This document shows positions 1-5,482 of a stretch of DNA of 5,482 bases, in pieces (position 1 is the stretch's first letter; every line of letters starts with the position of its first letter). This stretch comes from Deltaproteobacteria bacterium RIFOXYA12_FULL_61_11 (lineage in GTDB: Bacteria > Bdellovibrionota_F > JAHFAK01 > YA12-FULL-61-11), in assembly GCA_001799195.1 (NCBI GenBank), contig MGSU01000217.1:1924-7405 (forward strand), given 5' to 3'. A program made the translations under genes and the position numbers. The notes under the pieces were generated by a model, which was not told where the DNA came from, searched no databases, and was given only the letters and a program-made list of their open reading frames with translations.

Positions 1-10
1 TGCGAGAAAT

Positions 11-41
11 ATCGACAACTGCAGGATGCTAAGTTGTCGAT
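11..41 (-). terminator. Possible transcription terminator at the array's distal end
   Basis: ATCGACAACT (11-20) and AGTTGTCGAT (32-41) are a perfect 10-bp inverted repeat around an 11-nt loop. In minus-strand RNA the hairpin comes directly after the truncated last repeat and is followed by ATTTCTC, a short, imperfect U-rich tail. Position and shape suit an intrinsic terminator for the array transcript. The stem is only moderately GC-rich and the tail is weak, so it could also be an RNA-stabilising 3' hairpin or the remnant of a hairpin-containing spacer. Confidence 0.4.
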
Positions 42-65
42 GAACATCAGGGAACTGTCTCGGAC
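29..65 (-). repeat. Degenerate leader-distal terminal repeat
   Basis: Positions 44-65 match the last 22 bp of the + strand repeat exactly, but 29-43 do not match its first 15 bp. In transcript sense the 5' part is intact while the right arm of the stem and the whole ATGGAAAC handle are missing, so this copy should not be a normal Cas6 substrate. Loss of the far end of the last repeat is typical of the leader-distal end of arrays. The replaced segment forms one arm of the hairpin at 11-41. Confidence 0.93.
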
Positions 66-653
66 AAGAAAGTCGCGTGGTACTGGCACGCGGAAGGGTG
101 TTTCCATCCCTTCTACATCAGGGAACTGTCTCGGACAACGTACCGAAAGAAGATGATCACTAGCGAGGAAGTGCGTTTCCATCCCTTCTACATCAGGGAA
201 CTGTCTCGGACAGTCGATCATGGAAGCAGCGCAAGCATGCGCTCCGGCGTTTCCATCCCTTCTACATCAGGGAACTGTCTCGGACCTGTAGCACCTGTCC
301 CATGGGCTCCAACCTCTGTGTTGGTTTCCATCCCTTCTACATCAGGGAACTGTCTCGGACGGATTAAGCCTAGAGCGTCTTCATTCTTTTCCGCCGTTTC
401 CATCCCTTCTACATCAGGGAACTGTCTCGGACCCAAGGTTAGCAGCGGTTGTTGAGCGCAATAAGTTAATGTTTCCATCCCTTCTACATCAGGGAACTGT
501 CTCGGACGACGCCAAAACGAATACCCAGCTCTCGACGCTGAACGTTTCCATCCCTTCTACATCAGGGAACTGTCTCGGACCTCGCAAGAGGTCTAAGTGG
601 AGGTAGGCAACAAGAGGTTTCCATCCCTTCTACATCAGGGAACTGTCTCGGAC

Positions 654-687
654 TGGGGCGTCAGTGGAAGTCACCATCCAGGTCCTT
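654..687. other. Spacer S9, shares 16 bp with S54
   Basis: This 34-bp spacer holds TCACCATCCAGGTCCT at 671-686, which recurs exactly at the start of S54 (3912-3927). On the + strand it reads GASVEVTIQVL. The shared part is read in the same frame in both spacers, giving the common peptide TIQVL, so both probably come from overlapping stretches of related targets. Confidence 0.75.
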
Positions 688-801
688 GTTTCCATCCCTT
701 CTACATCAGGGAACTGTCTCGGACTCGCCGCCCTTACGGGCGGTTGCTGGATCGCAAAGAAGACGTTTCCATCCCTTCTACATCAGGGAACTGTCTCGGA
801 C

Positions 802-839
802 ATTGACGCCTTGTCTTCGGCAGACAAGGGTTATATGCA
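802..839. other. Spacer S11 with an 8-bp stem-loop
   Basis: CCTTGTCT (809-816) pairs perfectly with AGACAAGG (822-829) around TCGGC. The same strand reads IDALSSADKGYM without a stop, so the hairpin appears to lie inside a coding sequence. The protospacer source is unknown. Confidence 0.7.
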
Positions 840-1236
840 GTTTCCATCCCTTCTACATCAGGGAACTGTCTCGGACTTGATGCCGTTTTTCACGGCTCAA
901 TTCAACCCTTGTTTCCATCCCTTCTACATCAGGGAACTGTCTCGGACTCTCGACTACGACGCAAGGAGTTTGCTCGGTACGGAGTTTCCATCCCTTCTAC
1001 ATCAGGGAACTGTCTCGGACGAATTTTTCAAACAACAATTCAAAGTTGTGAACAAGTTTCCATCCCTTCTACATCAGGGAACTGTCTCGGACGACCACGT
1101 TGCGCGATGATATCCCTCGGTTATTGACGTTTCCATCCCTTCTACATCAGGGAACTGTCTCGGACATTGGTCGACTCGAAGGGCCCTTTTGCCCTGTACG
1201 TTTCCATCCCTTCTACATCAGGGAACTGTCTCGGAC

Positions 1237-1270
1237 GGTGAAGACGTTTAATAAACGTCTTCACACACTA
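1237..1270. other. Spacer S17, nearly all one palindrome
   Basis: GTGAAGACGTTTA (1238-1250) and TAAACGTCTTCAC (1252-1264) are perfect inverted repeats around one A. As RNA this gives a 12-bp stem with an AAT triloop filling 27 of 34 bp. The + strand reads VKTFNKRLHTL. A crRNA this self-complementary would fold on itself, which is unusual for a guide. Confidence 0.85.
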
Positions 1271-1522
1271 GTTTCCATCCCTTCTACATCAGGGAACTGT
1301 CTCGGACTACGAACTCCATCGCCGACGTCGCCCTCAAGGGTGTTTCCATCCCTTCTACATCAGGGAACTGTCTCGGACAGAAAGTAGCGAAACTCAAAAA
1401 GAGAAACCAGCGCTGTTTCCATCCCTTCTACATCAGGGAACTGTCTCGGACTTTGTAAACTTTGACCGAAAAATCTCGCGCGCGTGTTTCCATCCCTTCT
1501 ACATCAGGGAACTGTCTCGGAC

Positions 1523-1556
1523 ATAACCTCATCAGTGAGGTCCTTGGAGGACCGAA
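1523..1556. other. Spacer S21 with two overlapping hairpins
   Basis: ACCTCA/TGAGGT (1526-1531 and 1536-1541, 4-nt loop) and GGTCCT/AGGACC (1539-1544 and 1548-1553, 3-nt loop) share three bases, so they compete or stack. The + strand reads ITSSVRSLEDR. Confidence 0.75.
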
Positions 1557-2321
1557 GTTTCCATCCCTTCTACATCAGGGAACTGTCTCGGACCGCTCGC
1601 AAGGAGCTTGCGCTTTCCAAGGTCGGCAAGTTTCCATCCCTTCTACATCAGGGAACTGTCTCGGACCTTGCGAAGGAAGTAAAGATCGAGACTACCGAGG
1701 AAGTTTCCATCCCTTCTACATCAGGGAACTGTCTCGGACTCCGATTGTAAATGCGCGATCGGCAAACAGGAGAAGGTTTCCATCCCTTCTACATCAGGGA
1801 ACTGTCTCGGACTGAGGCAAAGCCTTATACTTGATGCATTGCCAAGGCGTTTCCATCCCTTCTACATCAGGGAACTGTCTCGGACTTAGCACAACTTCGG
1901 GGGATCCCGGGCACTACTGTTTCCATCCCTTCTACATCAGGGAACTGTCTCGGACTGCGCAGCTTCAAGAACCCGAGTGCGGGCCTGATGTTTCCATCCC
2001 TTCTACATCAGGGAACTGTCTCGGACAGCCTGTAGTGAAGGTAGATTTGTTGGAGAGATCTCTAGTTTCCATCCCTTCTACATCAGGGAACTGTCTCGGA
2101 CTGAAAAGGAGGAAACAGGAGGAGAAGAACGAGTTGCGTTTCCATCCCTTCTACATCAGGGAACTGTCTCGGACGACCTCGAGCGCATGAAAAACATCAA
2201 CGCGGCTTAGTTTCCATCCCTTCTACATCAGGGAACTGTCTCGGACTGTGGCGCAATACCCGGGCTTACCCCCGGCCAGATTATGTTTCCATCCCTTCTA
2301 CATCAGGGAACTGTCTCGGAC

Positions 2322-2354
2322 CCCCCTATGACGTCTACATAGGGAGGGCGGGAA
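2322..2354. other. Spacer S32 with a 7-bp stem-loop
   Basis: CCCTATG (2324-2330) pairs with CATAGGG (2338-2344) around ACGTCTA. The + strand frame reads PYDVYIGRAG. Confidence 0.7.
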
Positions 2355-3408
2355 GTTTCCATCCCTTCTACATCAGGGAACTGTCTCGGACCGCAAAACC
2401 GGAGAAGATGAAGATGAAGATGAAAATGTTTCCATCCCTTCTACATCAGGGAACTGTCTCGGACGACACCCGCGGCCTCGATGACCGCGTGCGCGTGGTG
2501 TTTCCATCCCTTCTACATCAGGGAACTGTCTCGGACTCGGCCAGCTTGTGGAAGTCAGCAAGGTCCTCGTCTCGTTTCCATCCCTTCTACATCAGGGAAC
2601 TGTCTCGGACTTGCCACTATCCAGATAGAAGAGGTGATAGGCGACAAGGCGTTTCCATCCCTTCTACATCAGGGAACTGTCTCGGACGGGAATAGCCATT
2701 ACTCTTTCGTTTCGACAATGGAGTTTCCATCCCTTCTACATCAGGGAACTGTCTCGGACTGGCATGAGCGACGCAGTTCAAACAGCGGCCAGACAGTTTC
2801 CATCCCTTCTACATCAGGGAACTGTCTCGGACAGGCGCCGGGACATGCCTCTTCCACGGAAGCGACTACCAAGTTTCCATCCCTTCTACATCAGGGAACT
2901 GTCTCGGACAACGAGTCTCTTCCTCTCTCGCCGCCGCTTTTCCGGTTTCCATCCCTTCTACATCAGGGAACTGTCTCGGACAGGGCGAGACATTTGACGT
3001 CGCCGTGCAGGCGTTTCCATCCCTTCTACATCAGGGAACTGTCTCGGACTGGAAGCGTGCCCCGCATTTGGATTGGTCCACCCAGTTTCCATCCCTTCTA
3101 CATCAGGGAACTGTCTCGGACGTTATATCCCCACGCTAAACAACGGGGAAACCGGGTTTCCATCCCTTCTACATCAGGGAACTGTCTCGGACACCCCCAA
3201 AGGGACCCAGGAAGTTAACCCGTCCAAGTTTCCATCCCTTCTACATCAGGGAACTGTCTCGGACCCGTTACTATGATCATCGTCGAGTGTAGGACACGTT
3301 TCCATCCCTTCTACATCAGGGAACTGTCTCGGACTGGCGGATCCAGGTTGACAACCAAGGAGATTCCCCATGTTTCCATCCCTTCTACATCAGGGAACTG
3401 TCTCGGAC

Positions 3409-3440
3409 ACCTGCTTCTCGGGGTCCCCGAGCCGGAGGTC
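3409..3440. other. Spacer S47 with a 15-bp odd palindrome
   Basis: CTCGGGG (3417-3423) and CCCCGAG (3425-3431) mirror each other around a single T, giving a 6-bp stem with a GTC loop as RNA. The + strand reads LLLGVPEPEV. Confidence 0.75.
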
Positions 3441-3911
3441 GTTTCCATCCCTTCTACATCAGGGAACTGTCTCGGACCTCACAAAAGAAGAAATACTACC
3501 CTCCCTCTTCGTTTCCATCCCTTCTACATCAGGGAACTGTCTCGGACGCTGAGAAGGCCAAAGTCAAGAAAGTCAAGAAAGCGGTTTCCATCCCTTCTAC
3601 ATCAGGGAACTGTCTCGGACTCCAGCAGGCCTTTGCTCCCTTGATCCAGGTGACGTTTCCATCCCTTCTACATCAGGGAACTGTCTCGGACTAATTCCGT
3701 AAGGATCAGAAATCATTGAGAGGGAGTTTCCATCCCTTCTACATCAGGGAACTGTCTCGGACTTTAAAGAGTGGCCCCTTAACATTGCAAAGGCGTTGTT
3801 TCCATCCCTTCTACATCAGGGAACTGTCTCGGACAGGCCCTGTCGTGGGCGGCAGGCCAGAAACCATACACCCAGTTTCCATCCCTTCTACATCAGGGAA
3901 CTGTCTCGGAC

Positions 3912-3947
3912 TCACCATCCAGGTCCTACAGGAGCGCGTCCGGTGGG
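3912..3947. other. Spacer S54, overlaps the target of S9
   Basis: It begins with the 16 bp shared with S9, then continues into new sequence. With the last repeat base the + strand reads LTIQVLQERVRW. Just after the shared block S9 has T and S54 has A, so the two sources are related rather than necessarily identical. Confidence 0.75.
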
Positions 3948-4203
3948 GTTTCCATCCCTTCTACATCAGGGAACTGTCTCGGACTACAGCCTTGAGGGTT
4001 TTGCAGCCCAAGGTTTTGCAGGTGTTTCCATCCCTTCTACATCAGGGAACTGTCTCGGACAGTCAACGCCTAATCTCTATCCCTAGCGTTCCTGTTTCCA
4101 TCCCTTCTACATCAGGGAACTGTCTCGGACCAGGGGACATGAAAACAAAGTACAGCATTTTGCCCGGTTTCCATCCCTTCTACATCAGGGAACTGTCTCG
4201 GAC

Positions 4204-4237
4204 TCAGCATTCGCGAATATTCGGGTTTGCGAATATT
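4204..4237. other. Spacer S58 with an 8-bp stem-loop and direct repeat
   Basis: AATATTCG (4216-4223) pairs with CGAATATT (4230-4237) around GGTTTG. GCGAATATT is also present twice in direct orientation. Readable as SAFANIRVCEY or QHSRIFGFANI on the + strand. Confidence 0.7.
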
Positions 4238-4644
4238 GTTTCCATCCCTTCTACATCAGGGAACTGTCTCGGACTTCCCCGATAAAATCGGGAGCTTGTT
4301 CTTTGCGCAGTTTCCATCCCTTCTACATCAGGGAACTGTCTCGGACGGTCCCACGATGATTACATGGATCGTTGTCGTTGCATATGTTTCCATCCCTTCT
4401 ACATCAGGGAACTGTCTCGGACGAAAAAGGTATTCTGCCCGATCTCGCATGCAGAAGTCGTTTCCATCCCTTCTACATCAGGGAACTGTCTCGGACGGCT
4501 GAGCGTAAGGCATTGAATGAAAAGGCTGCAAGTGGTTTCCATCCCTTCTACATCAGGGAACTGTCTCGGACAACCGTAAGAAGGCTCTGCAACGAACTCG
4601 GTTTCAAGTTTCCATCCCTTCTACATCAGGGAACTGTCTCGGAC

Positions 4645-4682
4645 AGGAAGACGACGACCTGCCCTTCTGAGAAATGAACAAA
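4645..4682. other. Spacer S64, matches the 3' end of an ssb-like gene
   Basis: On the + strand, from 4647, the codons read EDDDLPF followed by TGA (4668-4670), then GAA and an ATG at 4674 that starts MNK. An acidic tail ending DDDLPF or DDDIPF is the conserved C-terminus of bacterial, phage and plasmid single-stranded DNA-binding proteins. The spacer therefore probably spans an ssb stop codon and the start of the next gene. The source may be a phage, a plasmid or a chromosome. If the array is transcribed on the minus strand, the crRNA is antisense to this mRNA. Confidence 0.7.
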
Positions 4683-4985
4683 GTTTCCATCCCTTCTACA
4701 TCAGGGAACTGTCTCGGACGCATCCTCGGTGTAATCCCTACCGACGTTGTGGAGACGTTTCCATCCCTTCTACATCAGGGAACTGTCTCGGACGTCTCTT
4801 CCTCTTCTTCGACCGAGAAGGTCGAGGTGTTTCCATCCCTTCTACATCAGGGAACTGTCTCGGACTGCCGTCGCGTACGGCAAAGGGGTAGATCTGGCCT
4901 GGTTTCCATCCCTTCTACATCAGGGAACTGTCTCGGACTGCCACCCTCTATGTCCCGCAACCGGCGCGGGGATGCAAGCGGAAAA

Positions 4986-5139
4986 TGCGTTACCCCCCCC
5001 TCCCTCGAAAAATAACTCATTAGGGGGTGGTGTGGATAAGTATTAACTATCATAAATTCATTAGAGAAAAAACATGCGTTATCGCGCAATGCGTCAGAAT
5101 GCAAGATCATAGGGTTACATTTTGCCGGGGGGTAACGCA
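4986..5139. repeat. 13-bp inverted repeat within the leader
   Basis: TGCGTTACCCCCC at 4986-4998 and GGGGGGTAACGCA at 5127-5139 are perfect reverse complements, 128 bp apart. The inner part of the left arm (ACCCCC, 4992-4997) could instead pair with GGGGGT at 5023-5028. This could be a pair of sites for one DNA-binding protein or a long-range fold in the leader RNA. No known site is recognised. Confidence 0.7.
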
Positions 5140-5150
5140 ATTTTTTGCCG

Positions 5151-5163
5151 CAACAAATTGAAT
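5151..5163. promoter_or_regulatory. Weak IHF-like site in the leader
   Basis: CAACAAATTGAAT fits the reversed IHF consensus YAANNNNTTGATW with one mismatch and is flanked by A/T-rich DNA. IHF bends leaders during spacer integration in some proteobacterial type I systems. It lies over 200 bp from the first repeat, farther than in those systems, and the host is not known to have IHF. Confidence 0.15.
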
Positions 5164-5236
5164 TTTTAGAATAGCAGTACAAAAGAGGGGGTTTTAGGTC
5201 GATCGCCATGAGCAACACCTCAACCGGGATAGCACC

Positions 5237-5265
5237 AGTGTACCCATAACCAAATGATCTGCCAA
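5237..5265 (-). promoter_or_regulatory. Candidate promoter for the array
   Basis: On the minus strand TTGGCA (5265-5260) is 17 bp from TACACT (5242-5237), matching the bacterial housekeeping sigma consensus at 5 of 6 and 4 of 6 bases with ideal spacing. Transcription would start near 5230 and run about 290 nt before the first repeat. Another TATGAT-like box lies at 5049-5054 but without a good -35. Hexamer matches of this quality occur by chance, so this remains a candidate. Confidence 0.35.
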
Positions 5266-5307
5266 GTGGAAATGAGGGAAATCGTCAAGATTCAATCATT
5301 GAGGGCA

Positions 5308-5371
5308 TGAGAACCTACCGGCGGCTACGAGCGCCGGTGAGCACAGACGTGCTTCATTGTCGGGTTTCTCA
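5308..5371. ncRNA. Possible branched RNA structure, strand uncertain
   Basis: Three nested pairings occur within 64 nt. TGAGAA (5308-5313) pairs with TTCTCA (5366-5371), extended by CC/GG past a one-base bulge. Inside it lie ACCGGCG/CGCCGGT (5317-5323 and 5332-5338, 8-nt loop) and AGCAC/GTGCT (5340-5344 and 5349-5353, AGAC loop). On the + strand TCTTTTT (5373-5379) follows, as in a terminator. It is not a tRNA: there is no TpsiC-type arm. No family is recognised. It could also be a terminator or chance pairing upstream of the leader. Confidence 0.25.
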
Positions 5372-5398
5372 CTCTTTTTCGGGAAAGTAATACTACCT

Positions 5399-5416
5399 TG
5401 CCCCATTGTGGGGGCA
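5399..5416. other. Stem-loop in the right flank
   Basis: TGCCCC (5399-5404) and GGGGCA (5411-5416) pair around ATTGTG. No T-run follows on either strand, so it is not a clear terminator. Confidence 0.4.
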
Positions 5417-5442
5417 GCGATGAAGAGCGTCTATTCTTCGCG

Positions 5443-5460
5443 CAGGAAACTCAGGAAACT
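5443..5460. repeat. Tandem 9-bp repeat
   Basis: CAGGAAACT occurs twice head to tail (5443-5451 and 5452-5460). Its meaning is unknown. Confidence 0.6.
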
Positions 5461-5482
5461 CGAGCGATGAGGGACACTGCCG

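Larger units (their letters stand above)
29..4938 (-). CRISPR. Large CRISPR array, 68 repeats and 67 spacers, probably type III
   Basis: A 37-bp repeat recurs about every 72 bp. On the + strand it begins GTTTCCATCC and ends CTGTCTCGGAC. There are 67 full copies, in which I saw no substitution by eye, plus one degenerate copy at the left end. The 67 spacers are all different and run from 31 to 40 bp, most often 34-36, totalling 2394 bp. The broken repeat on the left and the leader-like region on the right place transcription on the minus strand. There the repeat has a TCCCT/AGGGA stem with an 8-nt loop, followed by the 3' end ATGGAAAC, the expected 8-nt crRNA handle after Cas6 cleavage at the base of the stem. 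Such handles are known from type III and some type I systems. Uneven spacer length argues against I-E and I-F. No cas gene is in the window, so the subtype is inferred. Numbering used here: S1 is leftmost (oldest), S67 rightmost (newest). Confidence 0.98.
100..4938 (-). repeat. 67 full-length 37-bp CRISPR repeats (start positions)
   Basis: Each copy is 37 bp and its left end lies at: 100, 175, 249, 324, 396, 471, 544, 617, 688, 765, 840, 911, 984, 1056, 1129, 1200, 1271, 1342, 1415, 1486, 1557, 1630, 1703, 1776, 1849, 1919, 1990, 2065, 2138, 2210, 2285, 2355, 2428, 2500, 2574, 2651, 2723, 2796, 2873, 2945, 3013, 3085, 3156, 3228, 3298, 3372, 3441, 3511, 3584, 3655, 3726, 3798, 3875, 3948, 4024, 4094, 4167, 4238, 4310, 4386, 4460, 4535, 4608, 4683, 4757, 4829, 4902. 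The DNA between consecutive copies is the spacer. The repeat has no TAA, TAG or TGA in any + frame, which creates long false open frames, while its minus strand does contain stops. Confidence 0.96.
4939..5236 (-). promoter_or_regulatory. CRISPR leader region
   Basis: Non-repetitive DNA adjoining the intact repeat at 4902-4938, opposite the degenerate end, so it should hold the array promoter and the site where new spacers enter. It mixes A/T-rich stretches with G/C runs: C8 at 4993-5000, G5 at 5023-5027, G6 at 5127-5132 and G5 at 5187-5191. Next to the first repeat CCCGC (4954-4958) and GCGGG (4966-4970) can form a small hairpin. TCATTAG occurs twice (5017 and 5058), as does TTTTGCCG (5120 and 5143). 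The open frame crossing it on the minus strand runs into the repeats and is not a gene. Confidence 0.8.
5266..5482. other. Right flank without a recognisable gene
   Basis: No frame here gives a convincing protein. On the + strand the largest short frame is 5307-5390 (27 residues, MRTYRR...), overlapping the stem-loop cluster. On the minus strand a frame enters from the window edge and stops at 5393-5395, about 29 codons, which could be the tail of a neighbouring gene but is no longer than chance. The cas genes, if adjacent, must lie beyond the window. Confidence 0.6.

Noticed and set aside
948-1629. S13 and S22 both contain a CGCAAGGAG...TTGC block
   Set aside because: The similarity is short and imperfect (about 13 of 15 bases), and the best reading frames differ, so common origin is not supported.
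29-4938. Array transcribed left to right (+ strand)
   Set aside because: The degenerate repeat is at the left, the leader-like region is at the right, and only the minus-strand repeat ends in an ATGGAAAC handle. Only 28 bp are visible to the left, so this is strong but not absolute.
153-5046. Many + strand open frames through the array, with recurring peptides such as FPSLLHQGTVSD, VSIPSTSGNCLG and FHPFYIRELSRT
   Set aside because: They are translations of the CRISPR repeat in its three frames. The repeat has no + strand stop, and the 37-bp length with variable spacers shifts the frame constantly. A repeat protein is not supported.
4847-5218. Minus-strand open frame of 123 codons with a GAGGTG sequence ahead of its ATG
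   Set aside because: It crosses the leader and runs through the first repeat, spacer and part of the next repeat. The leader part shows no recognisable domain.
5308-5371. Branched fold resembling a tRNA
   Set aside because: No acceptor stem of 7 bp, no GTTCRA loop and no anticodon arm in the right place.
5307-5390. Short + strand frame of 27 residues preceded by GAGGG
   Set aside because: Too short, no recognised similarity, and it overlaps the stem-loop cluster, which explains the sequence as well.
5393-5482. Minus-strand frame entering from the right edge, possible tail of a neighbouring gene
   Set aside because: Only about 29 codons and not recognisable; open frames of this length are common by chance.

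Overview
This window is almost entirely one large CRISPR array (29-4938). It has 67 full-length 37-bp repeats that look identical by eye, one degenerate terminal repeat at the far left, and 67 unique spacers of 31-40 bp. About 540 bp of non-repeat DNA follows on the right. No cas gene and no convincing protein-coding gene lies inside the window. The apparent long open frames in the array arise because the repeat has no stop codon in any + strand frame.

Orientation: the repeat at 29-65 has lost its left 15 bp, as expected of the leader-distal end, and an intergenic leader-like region abuts the intact repeat at 4938. I therefore read the array as transcribed right to left (minus strand). In that sense the repeat ends in ATGGAAAC, close to the AUUGAAAC-type 5' handle of Cas6-processed crRNAs, and carries a 5-bp stem (TCCCT/AGGGA) just before it. 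The 37-nt repeat, this handle and the uneven spacer length fit a type III system (or I-A/I-B/I-D) better than I-E, I-F or II. The subtype cannot be proved without the cas genes. The host is a bacterium or archaeon; nothing here identifies it further.

Layout: 1-41 holds a hairpin with a weak T-rich tail in minus sense, a possible array terminator, fused to the broken last repeat. 29-4938 is the array. 4939 to about 5230 is the leader, with G/C runs, a 13-bp inverted repeat and a possible promoter at 5237-5265 (minus strand). 5266-5482 has no recognisable gene, but it contains a cluster of stem-loops (5308-5416) and a small tandem repeat.

The most interesting signal is in the spacers. Twelve of 67 contain a perfect stem of at least 6 bp with a 3-8 nt loop, where about two would be expected by chance. 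Most spacers also read as plausible protein on the + strand, one of them as the C-terminal tail of a single-stranded DNA-binding protein followed by a stop and a new start codon. Since crRNAs would be made from the minus strand, they would be antisense to these transcripts. Together this suggests RNA targeting, and possibly spacer capture from structured RNA such as ssRNA phage genomes through an RT-Cas1 adaptation module. That last step is a hypothesis.
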